64,000 nt of DNA, from positions 1 to 64,000 of the forward strand of contig PHBZ01000035.1 of assembly GCA_002840755.1 (NCBI GenBank), given 5' to 3'. Both the position numbers and the translations under genes were made by a program. This DNA comes from Chloroflexi bacterium HGW-Chloroflexi-10. Lineage in GTDB: Bacteria; Chloroflexota; Anaerolineae; Anaerolineales; Anaerolineaceae. Each line of letters starts with the position of its first letter. Positions within the stretch are counted from its first letter, which is position 1. The notes beneath the pieces were generated by a model. That model had not been told where the DNA came from, made no database searches, and saw only the letters and a program-made list of their open reading frames with translations. Positions 1-8,514 of this stretch are shown here, piece after piece.

Positions 1-2
1 TA

Positions 3-2033
3 CCTGTCGCTGTACCCACCCAGTCTTGCCCCGAAGCACAACCCTGCCCTGAGCTTCCCGAAACAGTAGCAGCGCCCTTCGAGGAGCTTTGGAAGAACTC
101 ACCGCATGCGGACGCAGAAGCGGAAGCCTTTGTCCATTGGGATGAAGAGAACCCTGCCGAAGTCCCGGCTAACTGCGCCACCTGCCACAGTTCCACCGGT
201 TTCCTTGATTTTGTCGGTGCGGATGGATCTGAAGCTTTTAAAGTGGACGCCAACGCCGCTATCGGCACAGTTGTCTCCTGCGAAACCTGCCACACCGATG
301 CCACTCTGGCATTGGATAAGGTCGTCTTCCCCTCTGGTGTGGAAATGACCGGTCTCGGCCGCGAAGCCGTATGTATGACCTGCCACCAGGGTCGTGCCTC
401 CAAAGTCCAGGTTGACGCTGCAATTGAGAAAGTTGCCGTAGCCGATGTCGATACCGTTTCCCCTGACCTTGGCTTCACCAACATTCATTATTTCGCCGCC
501 GCTGTCAGCCGCTTTGGTACCGAGGTAAAGGGCGGCTACGAATACGAAGGCAAAGTCTATGATCCGGAATTTGCTCACGTAGATGGTGTAGAAACCTGTA
601 CTGACTGCCACAATTCCCATTCATTGGAAGTGAAAGTGGAAGTTTGTTCCGGTTGCCATGGTATTACCACCGTGGAAGAACTCCGCGACGTCCGCGAGCC
701 ATCGTCCTTCATGGACTATGATGGTGATGATGATCTGGAAGAGGGCGTATATTACGAAGTCGTTGGTTTGCAGGAAATGCTCCTGAGCGCCATTACGACT
801 TACGCAACCGAAGTAGCCGGCGCGCCTATTGTCTACAATGCGGCTGCCCATCCATATTTCTTTGCAGACACCAACGCCAATGGCGCTGCCGATGAAGGCG
901 AAGAAAAATATGTAAACTGGACACCGCGTCTGCTTAAAGCAGCCTACAACTATCAGGTGACTCAAAAAGATCCCGGTGGTTATGCTCACGGCGGAAAGTA
1001 CCTGATTCAGTTAATGTACGATTCAATCGAGGATCTCAACATCTCACTGGATACACCGGTTGATCTGACCACCGCTCATCGCGATGATGCCGGACACTTT
1101 GCCGCTTCTACCGAAGCCTGGCGCCATTGGGATGCTGAAGGCGAGGTCCCTGGCAGTTGTGCCAAATGCCATCAAGGCGAGGGTTTACCGCAGTTCATCA
1201 AGAATAACACCAATATCGCCATGGAACCCACCAGTGGGCTGTATTGCGAAACCTGGCCGGCTGTATATGCACTGGAAACCGTCACCTTCCCGAGCGGTGC
1301 CAGTATTGGTTTTGCAGACAAACCAGAAGCCAACCTGTGTCTGAATTGCCACCAGGGCCGCGAATCAACCGCCAGTGTCAATCGAACAATCGGCCAATTA
1401 GGTGATGATGAAACAAGCGAAGCTCTGCGATTCCGCAACGTGCACTACTTTGCGGCCGGTGCTACCCTGTTTGGCACCGATGCCAAGGGTGTTTACGAAT
1501 ACGAAGGTAAAACCTATGTGGGTCAATTCGCCCATGTAGCCAACTTTACCACCTGCGTAGACTGCCATAATGTGCATGAATTAAGCGTGCAGACCGCAAC
1601 CTGTAATGGTTGCCATGGTTCCACCGACCCCACCACCATTCGTGGCACATCCCATACGGATGTGGATTATGATGGTGATGGCGATGTAACAGAAGGTATT
1701 GCCGGTGAATTGGAAACCATGGCCGAAAAACTATATGAAGGTCTGGTTGCCAAAGCTGCCGCAGATGGAACACCACTCACCTACGACTCCCATGCCTATC
1801 CGTATTTCTTTGCGGATGCCAATACAAATAATGCAGTAGATGAAGGTGAAGCCGGTTATGCCACCTGGACACCCCGTCTGCTCAAAGCTGCCTATAACTA
1901 TCAGTACTTCCAGAAAGATCCGGGCGCGTATGCCCACAATGGTGTCTATATGCTGCAAGTCCTCTTTGATGCTATTGAGGATATTGGCGGAAGCACCACT
2001 GGAATGACCCGCCCAACCACCCCCGCTCCATAA
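3..2033 (+). CDS. Multiheme c-type cytochrome with tandem-duplicated module, 5' truncated by window
   Basis: The frame is open to the window edge, so the N-terminus and any signal peptide lie outside. Nine CxxCH heme motifs are visible: CATCH, CETCH, CMTCH, CTDCH and CSGCH in a first repeat, then CAKCH, CLNCH, CVDCH and CNGCH in a second. The two halves align along their length: both carry HWD before the first heme, an HYFAA segment, a DYDGD acidic stretch, and a matching PYFFAD...TPRLLKAAYNYQ...IEDL/I ending. Where repeat 1 has CETCH, repeat 2 reads CETW, two residues shorter, so that heme site is lost. Covalent c-type hemes imply export. The likely role is multi-step electron transfer outside the membrane, with unknown substrate. 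A strong terminator follows, so it is probably transcribed apart from the next cytochrome gene. Confidence 0.85.
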   Translation, partial: PVAVPTQSCPEAQPCPELPETVAAPFEELWKNSPHADAEAEAFVHWDEENPAEVPANCATCHSSTGFLDFVGADGSEAFKVDANAAIGTVVSCETCHTDATLALDKVVFPSGVEMTGLGREAVCMTCHQGRASKVQVDAAIEKVAVADVDTVSPDLGFTNIHYFAAAVSRFGTEVKGGYEYEGKVYDPEFAHVDGVETCTDCHNSHSLEVKVEVCSGCHGITTVEELRDVREPSSFMDYDGDDDLEEGVYYEVVGLQEMLLSAITTYATEVAGAPIVYNAAAHPYFFADTNANGAADEGEEKYVNWTPRLLKAAYNYQVTQKDPGGYAHGGKYLIQLMYDSIEDLNISLDTPVDLTTAHRDDAGHFAASTEAWRHWDAEGEVPGSCAKCHQGEGLPQFIKNNTNIAMEPTSGLYCETWPAVYALETVTFPSGASIGFADKPEANLCLNCHQGRESTASVNRTIGQLGDDETSEALRFRNVHYFAAGATLFGTDAKGVYEYEGKTYVGQFAHVANFTTCVDCHNVHELSVQTATCNGCHGSTDPTTIRGTSHTDVDYDGDGDVTEGIAGELETMAEKLYEGLVAKAAADGTPLTYDSHAYPYFFADANTNNAVDEGEAGYATWTPRLLKAAYNYQYFQKDPGAYAHNGVYMLQVLFDAIEDIGGSTTGMTRPTTPAP

Positions 2034-2047
2034 TATCCATTTGTATA

Positions 2048-2080
2048 AAAGTCCCCATGGAAATCCATGGGGACTTTTTC
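2048..2080 (+). terminator. Rho-independent terminator after first cytochrome gene
   Basis: A 10-bp perfect stem (2051-2060 with 2065-2074) has an AAAT loop and is followed by five T residues. It lies 15 bases after the stop codon. Confidence 0.85.
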
Positions 2081-2172
2081 AAGGTCATAAAGTCTCGGAG
2101 ACCATTAGGTTAATGATTTTCTAACGATTCCTTAGAAAGTCATTCTTTATTTTTTCAACAGGAGGTATGGTT

Positions 2173-3867
2173 ATGAAAAAAATCGGTCAATGGCTTAAAA
2201 ACCTGTTTCTTCCCCCCGAAAATACCAGCACTGCCCGGCGCTTGATGCCCTATGCTATCATTTTGGTTCTTTTTATTGGTATGCTCTTAGGTGTGGCCAA
2301 AGGGTGGGAAGTAACGAATACTACCGAATTTTGCGGTACCGCCTGCCATACCATGCCGCCTCAATACATTACCCACCAGCTTTCCGACCATGCCCGGGTA
2401 ACATGCGAAGACTGTCATTTGGGTCGCACGGAACTGGGTACACAGATTGTAAGGAAAATTCAATATTCCTGGCAGACCGGTTCGGCAATGGTATTAAACA
2501 ACTACGAATACCCCATCATAGCCCGCAATATGCGTCCTTCAATTGACGTATGCGAAACATGCCATTACCCGCAAGTCTTTGCCAGCGATAAACTGGTAGA
2601 TATAAAAGAATATGCTCAGGATGAAGAAAGCACTTTAAAGACAACCTACCTGGTACTGAAAACCGGCGGTGGCTCCCAAAGAGAGGGATTGGGTTATGGC
2701 ATCCACTGGCATATTGAGAACCCGGTATATTTCCTGGCACTGGATGAAGAACGTCAGGAAATACCCTATATCCGTGTTGTCAATCAAGACGGTAGCTTCA
2801 ATGAATATGTAGATGTGGAATCAAATTTCAACACCACCCAGGTTCAGGAAGATCAACTGGAAAAAATGGATTGTATCTCCTGTCATAATCGTGCCGCCCA
2901 TGCAATTGAACGTCCGGATGATGCCATCAATGGCATGCTGGCGCGCGGGGAAATCCCCTCTGATATTCCCTATATTCGCAATCAGGCCGGCACAGTCATG
3001 CGCGGTACATATGCCAGCATGGAAGAAGCCAAAACCGGTATCTATAACATCCTGACGAATTATGAAAAAAATATGCCGGATGAGTACAGAGAATATAAAG
3101 TTGAAATTGAACAAGTGGCCGATAAATTATGGGCTTATTATCAAAACTCGGTATTTATGGATCAGCAAATGGATTGGAATACGCACCCGGATAACAGCCA
3201 GCACCGAGAATCTCCGGGTTGTTTCCGTTGCCATGATGGTAAACACCTCACCAGTGATAATGAAGCCATTCGCCTGGAATGTAACCTGTGTCATTCAGTG
3301 CCAGTTGTTTCAGGCCCTGAAGATTTTGTCACACAAATCGAAGTTAGCCGGGGTGTAGAGCCAAATAACCATAAAGACACCAATTGGATCAGCCTGCACC
3401 ATGAGGCTTTTGATGATACATGCAGTAGCTGTCATACCGTGGAAGACCCGGGTGGCAGCAGCAACACTTCCTTCTGCAGCAATTCCGGATGCCACGGACA
3501 ATCCTGGGAATTTGTCGGTTTTGATGCCCCACGTTTGCGTCAGATTCTTAGTGCCATGATCACCCCAACACCTGAACCCACCCAAATCGTAATTGAACCA
3601 GACGCTCAGCTAACCTACACGGATATTGCAGGATTGTTTGATCAATGTACGGATTGCCACGCAGAAAACGGGATGATGGGTGTTAACCTCTCTAGTTATG
3701 CCGCCATTAATGCCGGCAACGCAAACGGTCCAATAGTTATCCCAGGGGATGCCGCCAACAGCCCTTTGGTAAGGGTACAACAATCCCAACCCGCACATTT
3801 TGCCCAATTCACAAACCAGGACCTTAATTTAATCATCGCCTGGATCGACAACGGTGCTCTGGAATAA
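2173..3867 (+). CDS. NapC/NirT-type membrane multiheme cytochrome with C-terminal c-type domain
   Basis: A protein of 564 aa. One N-terminal membrane anchor (about residues 24-43, LMPYAIILVLFIGMLLG) precedes a CGTACHTM motif, the CxxxCH-x-M pattern resembling the first heme of NapC/NrfH quinol dehydrogenases. Further motifs are CEDCH, CETCH, CISCH, CFRCH, CNLCH, CSSCH, an expanded CSNSGCH (CX4CH) and a final CTDCH, nine potential hemes. The C-terminal 80 residues after CTDCH form a separate small cytochrome domain with LSSY and VIPGDA motifs, also present at the end of the 5333 gene, joined by a Pro/Thr linker (ITPTPEPT). Start: AGGAGG at 2160-2165 sits 7 bases from ATG 2173 but only 1 base from the in-frame ATG 2167, so 2173 is preferred. 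Likely role: taking electrons from menaquinol and passing them to the neighbouring cytochromes (inference). Confidence 0.85.
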   Translation: MKKIGQWLKNLFLPPENTSTARRLMPYAIILVLFIGMLLGVAKGWEVTNTTEFCGTACHTMPPQYITHQLSDHARVTCEDCHLGRTELGTQIVRKIQYSWQTGSAMVLNNYEYPIIARNMRPSIDVCETCHYPQVFASDKLVDIKEYAQDEESTLKTTYLVLKTGGGSQREGLGYGIHWHIENPVYFLALDEERQEIPYIRVVNQDGSFNEYVDVESNFNTTQVQEDQLEKMDCISCHNRAAHAIERPDDAINGMLARGEIPSDIPYIRNQAGTVMRGTYASMEEAKTGIYNILTNYEKNMPDEYREYKVEIEQVADKLWAYYQNSVFMDQQMDWNTHPDNSQHRESPGCFRCHDGKHLTSDNEAIRLECNLCHSVPVVSGPEDFVTQIEVSRGVEPNNHKDTNWISLHHEAFDDTCSSCHTVEDPGGSSNTSFCSNSGCHGQSWEFVGFDAPRLRQILSAMITPTPEPTQIVIEPDAQLTYTDIAGLFDQCTDCHAENGMMGVNLSSYAAINAGNANGPIVIPGDAANSPLVRVQQSQPAHFAQFTNQDLNLIIAWIDNGALE

Positions 3868-3898
3868 AATATACTATTCATCAGAAGCGCGAACGCAA

Positions 3899-3942
3899 AA
3901 ATGCAGGCCGCTCCAAAATTGGAACGGCCTGCATTCTTTTTC
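3899..3942 (+). terminator. Rho-independent terminator
   Basis: A long stem (3901-3916 with 3919-3934, one mismatch) is followed by TCTTTTTC. It lies 30 bases after the NapC-like gene. Confidence 0.8.
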
Positions 3943-4059
3943 ATTAATTTATCTTCACACCTGGTTTATGGGTCGCATTCATGCATTTTTTTGTGAAAAA
4001 TAGGACAAATATCACCCCATTTACATCATAAATGAAAGCCTTCTCAGACATTTTTAATG

Positions 4060-4065
4060 TATAAT
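4060..4065 (+). promoter_or_regulatory. Candidate -10 element for cytochrome operon
   Basis: A perfect TATAAT lies in AT-rich sequence after a terminator and 85 bases before the 4151 start. No good -35 is present at 16-18 bp spacing, so an activator or another sigma factor may be needed. Confidence 0.35.
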
Positions 4066-4150
4066 TAATCATCCGATTTGAGACGATTCAGATCAGTTTG
4101 GACATGTTTTGAAGAAATACTTTATTATTTTTAAATCAAGGAGACTCCGT

Positions 4151-5329
4151 ATGGAAAAATCCTCTCTCCACAACAAATGGCGCTGGTTGCTTGTCTTATC
4201 TATTGCCATTCTGTTGGCCGGCTTCGCCATAATCGTCGAGGCACAACCGGTACAGGCTGTACCAATACCGGAAGCGCCTGTGCCGCAAACTGGTGGGATA
4301 TCCAATGCTGAATGTCTGAGTTGTCATGCCCAGTCCACTACTCCCGTGGAACTACCCAGCGGGGAACAGCTCTTCATTCAGATAGATATTCCGATGTTCG
4401 GTAATTCCGTACACGGCCGCAATAATGTCACCTGTGTTACCTGCCATAGCAATATCACCGGTTTCCCTCACCCCGAGTTAACCGCTCAAAATAAACAGGA
4501 ATACCAGTTGCAATACCCGGGTACTTGCGCAGCCTGCCATGCCGATCAGGTCAACCAGGCCCAGGACAGCATCCATGGACAATTGATTCAGCAGGGTGAC
4601 CTGAATGCACCTACCTGTGCAGACTGTCATAACCCGCATACTCAGCCATTCGTGGAAGAAGTCAGTAAAGCCGAATTTGCCGAAGTTTGTGCCGCTTGCC
4701 ATAATGGCATCTATGAAGAATATGCGCAGAGTGTACACGGTAGTGCCCTATTAGAAAACAACCAGGACGTTCCCGGATGTGTGGATTGCCACGGCGTACA
4801 CAATATCAGTGACCCCACAACAGCCGAATTTCGCAATAGCTCGGTTAATATGTGCGCCAACTGCCACACCGATGCCAATATCATGGATAAATACGGCATT
4901 TCGACCAATGTTCTTACTACGTATGTTGCCGATTTCCACGGCACCACGGTTACCTTGTTCGAGAAAACTGAACCGGGACAAATCACCAATAAAGCCGTAT
5001 GTTACGACTGTCATGGTATTCACAATATCCTTGCGGTCGATGATCCCGAGAAGGGTCTCTCCGTAAAGCAGAATATGCTGATGGCCTGCCAGAATTGCCA
5101 TCCGGATGCCACGGAAAACTTCCCGGATTCTTGGCTTGGTCATTACACACCGGATAAAGATATCCATCCCATAGTTTATTATGTCACTCTGTTTTACAAA
5201 ATACTTATCCCAGGCGTACTCGGAGGTATGGCAGTTTACATCTTGAGCGATATCTACATGCGTATACGTCATAAGACCCGTAAACCAGCCGGCGTCGAAG
5301 TTCAAACCAACTCTGAGAATAAGGAGTAA
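4151..5329 (+). CDS. Membrane-anchored nine-heme c-type cytochrome
   Basis: A protein of 392 aa. ATG 4151 is chosen because AAGGAG lies 8 bases upstream; an in-frame TTG at 4109 has no ribosome site. A signal peptide or anchor (LLVLSIAILLAGFAIIV) precedes nine CxxCH motifs: CLSCH, CVTCH, CAACH, CADCH, CAACH, CVDCH, CANCH, CYDCH and CQNCH. Many His residues in SxHG contexts (NSVHG, SIHG, SVHG, FHG) could be distal ligands, as in cytochrome c3/NrfB-like chains. A second hydrophobic helix near the C-terminus (YKILIPGVLGGMAVYIL) followed by basic residues (RIRHKTRK) anchors the heme domain to the outer face of the membrane. The gene is 3 bases upstream of the cytochrome b gene and supplies its ribosome site, so the two products are very likely one complex. 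Confidence 0.88.
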   Translation: MEKSSLHNKWRWLLVLSIAILLAGFAIIVEAQPVQAVPIPEAPVPQTGGISNAECLSCHAQSTTPVELPSGEQLFIQIDIPMFGNSVHGRNNVTCVTCHSNITGFPHPELTAQNKQEYQLQYPGTCAACHADQVNQAQDSIHGQLIQQGDLNAPTCADCHNPHTQPFVEEVSKAEFAEVCAACHNGIYEEYAQSVHGSALLENNQDVPGCVDCHGVHNISDPTTAEFRNSSVNMCANCHTDANIMDKYGISTNVLTTYVADFHGTTVTLFEKTEPGQITNKAVCYDCHGIHNILAVDDPEKGLSVKQNMLMACQNCHPDATENFPDSWLGHYTPDKDIHPIVYYVTLFYKILIPGVLGGMAVYILSDIYMRIRHKTRKPAGVEVQTNSENKE

Positions 5330-5332
5330 GAG

Positions 5333-6490
5333 ATGAGTGCAGAAAATAAAACCTACCATCGTTTTGATGTTGCACGCCGCATTGAACACCTCCTTTTAAT
5401 CATTTCATTCACCACACTGGGTGTTACCGGACTGATCCAAAAATACGCGCTAAGCTCGATTTCGGTTACTCTGGTTAGCGTATTGGGCGGTATTGAAACC
5501 GTGCGCATCATCCACCGTATTGCCGCAACCCTCTTCATCCTCGAAGGCGTCTATCACTTTATCCACCTGGGATATCTCCTATACGTACAGCGCAAACAAG
5601 CAACGATGATGCCTGGCATCAAAGATGGGAAAGATGCTGTTCAATCCTTTCTTTATAATCTTGGGTTTGCCAAAGAAGCGCCTAAGATGCCGCGCTACAA
5701 CTTTACTGAGAAGATGGAATATCTTGCCATGCTTTGGGGCTTTATTGCCATGGGATTAACCGGTTTTATGCTCTGGAATCCGATTGCTACAACCCGTATC
5801 CTGCCTGGTGAATTCATTCCGGCAGCCAAAGTGGCGCATGGTCTGGAAGCGGTGCTGGCGGTTCTGGCTATTATTTTATGGCATTTCTATAATGTCCATA
5901 TCAAACATTGGAACTGGGCTATGATCCGTGGAACAATGACTCGCCACCAGATGAAAGAAGAACACGGCGAAGAATTGGAAGCAATAGATAGTGGCAAAAC
6001 CGATGTGGAAGTAGATCCGCAGACTTACAAAAAACGCATGGCCATTTTTATGCCGCTCTCTATCGTCTTTGCGGTAGCCTTGGTAGCTGGGGTAATTTAC
6101 TTCATTACCTTTGAGGAAACGGCAATAACCACGATTCAACCAGTTTATGCGGATGTAGAAGTTTTCGTCCCCCGCACCCCAACACCCCTCCCCACCTTAC
6201 CACCCACACCCACGCTCAATCCAGTAGCGGCAAACACCTGGGATGGAAGCATTGGTGCTGTATTTGCAGAAAAATGCGGTTTATGCCATGGCAGCAATGG
6301 TGGATTGAGTCTAAGCAGCTATGGAGATGTATTCGCTGGTGGCACCAATGGAGCGGTTTTGGTTCCTGGTGATCCGGAAGCCAGTAAACTATTTACGATT
6401 GCCGCACCGGATGGTAGTCATCCCGGTGTTTTCAGTGAAGATGAATGGGATCGCGTCCGCGTCTGGATTATAAACGGAGCTCAAAAGTAA
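5333..6490 (+). CDS. Cytochrome b (formate dehydrogenase gamma-like) fused to c-type domain
   Basis: A protein of 385 aa. The N-terminal 220 residues resemble the di-heme cytochrome b membrane subunits of formate dehydrogenase and hydrogenase: four hydrophobic helices with His in RIEHLLL, RIIHRIA, VYHFIH and LWHFYNVHIKHW. A further helix (IFMPLSIVFAVALVAGVIYFI, about 230-250) leads into a Pro/Thr linker (RTPTPLPTLPPTPT) and a C-terminal monoheme domain (CGLCHGSNGG, LSSYG, VLVPGDPEAS, VRVWIINGA). That domain matches the end of the 2173 product. The start follows AAGGAG and is coupled to the 4151 gene. Expected role: quinone-side electron exchange, delivering electrons through the fused heme to the nine-heme partner. 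Direction of flow and final acceptor cannot be read from sequence. Confidence 0.85.
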   Translation: MSAENKTYHRFDVARRIEHLLLIISFTTLGVTGLIQKYALSSISVTLVSVLGGIETVRIIHRIAATLFILEGVYHFIHLGYLLYVQRKQATMMPGIKDGKDAVQSFLYNLGFAKEAPKMPRYNFTEKMEYLAMLWGFIAMGLTGFMLWNPIATTRILPGEFIPAAKVAHGLEAVLAVLAIILWHFYNVHIKHWNWAMIRGTMTRHQMKEEHGEELEAIDSGKTDVEVDPQTYKKRMAIFMPLSIVFAVALVAGVIYFITFEETAITTIQPVYADVEVFVPRTPTPLPTLPPTPTLNPVAANTWDGSIGAVFAEKCGLCHGSNGGLSLSSYGDVFAGGTNGAVLVPGDPEASKLFTIAAPDGSHPGVFSEDEWDRVRVWIINGAQK

Positions 6491-6528
6491 CCTGGGCTAT
6501 CCAAAACCCTTAACCTTTTAAGAAATAT

Positions 6529-6566
6529 CCGCGCCGGAGATACTGCACACTCCGGCGCGGTACTGT
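6529..6566. terminator. Hairpin terminator between convergent genes
   Basis: An 11-bp perfect GC-rich stem (6529-6539 with 6550-6560) with a 10-nt loop lies between the cytochrome b gene and the convergent hydrolase. T-tracts are weak on both sides. Confidence 0.6.
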
Positions 6567-6571
6567 TTTAT

Positions 6572-7384
6572 CTACAAATGTTTCCGCAAAAATTGTTTAA
6601 CAACATCACGGTATTTAAAATATTGCTCACGGTGAATGCTATGCCCGGCGCCCGGCAGATACGCAATTTCCAATCGCGGCCAAAGCGACTGCGCCGCTTC
6701 AGCTACCTGCTGAGAGACAATTGCGCCGCGGTCAACATCCGCATAAACCAGCAGACCGGGTACTTTTATACCTTTTATCATTTGTTGCCAGGGAATTTGC
6801 TCCTCGTGGATATAACGGGCAGTATGCAAACTGACCAGTAACTTTCCCTTTGCCCATTGCATAAATTCACTCTCATCCCACGATGGGTTTTCCTTCCGGG
6901 CAAAATCCATCATCCCCTGCAAAGACTGGGTTTTTAGCCCATTAATCCACGCCAGATATCCCTGAGCGTTCTTTTCTTTCTCAGCCATTCCGCCAGCTTC
7001 GGTATGCCAGGGTGGATCTTCCAATACAACCCCACTGACCAAATCCGGGGATTGCGCAGCTAACGCGGCCGCTATCACAGCGCCCAGCGAATGACCAACG
7101 ACAACCGGTTTTATCAGGTTCAGCGCTCTTATCGTTTCGGCCACATCCTGCGCCATAATCTCCGCCCGGTAACCGTCTTCCGGCTTATCCGACAAACCAT
7201 GACCACGCAGATCTACCATAACGACGTCATAAATCGGTTCCAAAAATAACGGTAAGCGACCCCAGCACAAGCCATAATCACTTAACCCGTGCAATAAAAC
7301 CACCGGTTCTTTTTCACCGCCGGTACGGTAATAATGAATCCGCTGTCCGTTTGCCATCACGTGCCCCATCATTAATTCAGCCAT
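6572..7384 (-). CDS. Alpha/beta-fold hydrolase
   Basis: A protein of 270 aa, usual length for this family. The oxyanion-hole HG is in VVLLHGLSD (about residue 31), the nucleophile elbow is GHSLG (Ser about 97), the acidic residue is probably in VYADVDRG and the catalytic His is in PGAGHSIHRE near the C-terminus. The fold resembles single-domain esterases, haloperoxidase-like enzymes and MenH-type hydrolases. Substrate is not predictable. No signal peptide, so cytosolic. It is the last gene of a leftward group with the GNAT and Nudix genes and ends against the cytochrome operon terminator. Confidence 0.85.
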   Translation of the reverse strand: MAELMMGHVMANGQRIHYYRTGGEKEPVVLLHGLSDYGLCWGRLPLFLEPIYDVVMVDLRGHGLSDKPEDGYRAEIMAQDVAETIRALNLIKPVVVGHSLGAVIAAALAAQSPDLVSGVVLEDPPWHTEAGGMAEKEKNAQGYLAWINGLKTQSLQGMMDFARKENPSWDESEFMQWAKGKLLVSLHTARYIHEEQIPWQQMIKGIKVPGLLVYADVDRGAIVSQQVAEAAQSLWPRLEIAYLPGAGHSIHREQYFKYRDVVKQFLRKHL

Positions 7385-7462
7385 GCCTGCTCCCTTTTTT
7401 TAATCAAAAAACCCTTTCCGTTAGTACTGCCAAAAAACAGTACTTCAAAATATGAAAGAATC

Positions 7463-7897
7463 TTATTCCTGAAACCGCTCCATCCAGCGTTCCGGGTGCG
7501 TCAATGTGCGAAAACCGCCATAATTGCTGTAAAGTTCATGTGCATCGCGGGTTGCCAGCATAAACCGGCGCACGCCTCTCAGGCGTTCATTTTGAACAAT
7601 TGCCTGAACCATCATTTTACTTAACCCCAATCCGCGTGCAAAATCGAGAATAAACACATCGCACAACCAGGCAAATGTCGTCCAATCCGTCACCACACGC
7701 GCAAAACCAACCAGATTGCCTTGGGGCGCATATACTCCAAAACAAAAAGAGTGTTCAATGGATTGGATCACCTGTTCCCGGGTGCGGCCCTGTGCCCAAT
7801 ACGATTGATTGGATAAATACCCATGAATTTTGTCGATATCCAATCGCGTTGGGTCGTTATCCAATTGGTAACCATTGGGGAAATCAACGATTGTCAT
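7463..7897 (-). CDS. GNAT-family N-acetyltransferase
   Basis: A protein of 144 aa. The acetyl-CoA-binding region is visible as FILDFARGLGLSKMMVQAIV (about 82-101), with the variant RGLGLS replacing the usual Q/RxxGxG/A, after a GFARVVTDW beta strand and before a YSNYGGF motif near the C-terminus. This matches small GNAT proteins of unknown substrate. The ATG overlaps the stop of the upstream Nudix gene by 4 bases (ATGA), so the two are translationally coupled. Confidence 0.8.
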   Translation of the reverse strand: MTIVDFPNGYQLDNDPTRLDIDKIHGYLSNQSYWAQGRTREQVIQSIEHSFCFGVYAPQGNLVGFARVVTDWTTFAWLCDVFILDFARGLGLSKMMVQAIVQNERLRGVRRFMLATRDAHELYSNYGGFRTLTHPERWMERFQE

Positions 7898-8403
7898 CCT
7901 TCATCTCCTGGTATATACGGACGATAAATATCCACCCAGGCAGGCAAAGTACTGATCCGCCGTGCCGCCATTAAACCATCATCATAAACGAAGTGGTAGT
8001 GTAAGGGCGTTGCACCGGCCAATACAGGTGGTAAAAAGATATGAATATTATCCACTACCTCCGTTGAATTAAATGCAAATTGGCGTGAATGCCATGCCAG
8101 AGTACCCTCACCATTTTCAACAAACTGCCTATGGGCGGCGGCAGCGCTGAAAATATACAACCCCCCGGGAGGGATTTCAAAACCATCCCAGGTCAATATC
8201 CCGCCAAAAGCCATTTCTGCTACCGGAATATTGGCTTCTTCCATAATTTCGCGCTGCATGCATTGATACGCGCTTTCTCCCACTTCAATATGCCCGCCAA
8301 TTCCGTTCCATTTTCCGGCATTGGGCGCATTATTTCTCAGCAAAAGTAAAATATCTTCAGCGAAGGTTAAGAAACCAACAGTGTATTTTAATTCGGTGAT
8401 CAT
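7894..8403 (-). CDS. Nudix hydrolase
   Basis: A protein of 169 aa. The Nudix box runs from GGHIEVGES through REIMEEANI (about residues 36-58). It keeps the REIxEE catalytic core, but the usual Gly after EEx is Asn. Nearby text (LLRNNAPNAGKWNGIGGHIE) is like 8-oxo-dGTP diphosphatases and related MutT enzymes. Probable reaction: hydrolysis of a nucleoside diphosphate linked to another moiety; substrate unknown. It is the first gene of a leftward pair with the GNAT gene. Confidence 0.85.
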   Translation of the reverse strand: MITELKYTVGFLTFAEDILLLLRNNAPNAGKWNGIGGHIEVGESAYQCMQREIMEEANIPVAEMAFGGILTWDGFEIPPGGLYIFSAAAAHRQFVENGEGTLAWHSRQFAFNSTEVVDNIHIFLPPVLAGATPLHYHFVYDDGLMAARRISTLPAWVDIYRPYIPGDEG

Positions 8404-8429
8404 ATCATCTAAGTATAACGGAACCCATT

Positions 8430-8469
8430 AAAAAAACAAAAGAAAAAGCTGAGGGCGATCGCCCTCAGC
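8430..8469 (-). terminator. Terminator of the LysW-like gene
   Basis: A 22-base perfect palindrome (8448-8469) is followed on the minus strand by TTTTTCTTTTG, a good intrinsic terminator 45 bases past the stop at 8515. Confidence 0.8.
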
Positions 8470-8514
8470 CACTTTACACACTCTATTGGATCCAGATCTT
8501 ATCCATTCCTCCGT

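Noticed and set aside
621..989. Minus-strand open frame of 122 codons inside the first cytochrome gene
   Set aside because: It is opposite a clear nine-heme frame, has no ribosome site and no recognisable domain.
2167..2172. Earlier ATG for the NapC-type gene
   Set aside because: Only one base after AGGAGG, so too close; ATG 2173 has correct spacing.
4751..5389. Minus-strand open frame of 212 codons
   Set aside because: Lies opposite the nine-heme cytochrome; a by-product of codon bias.
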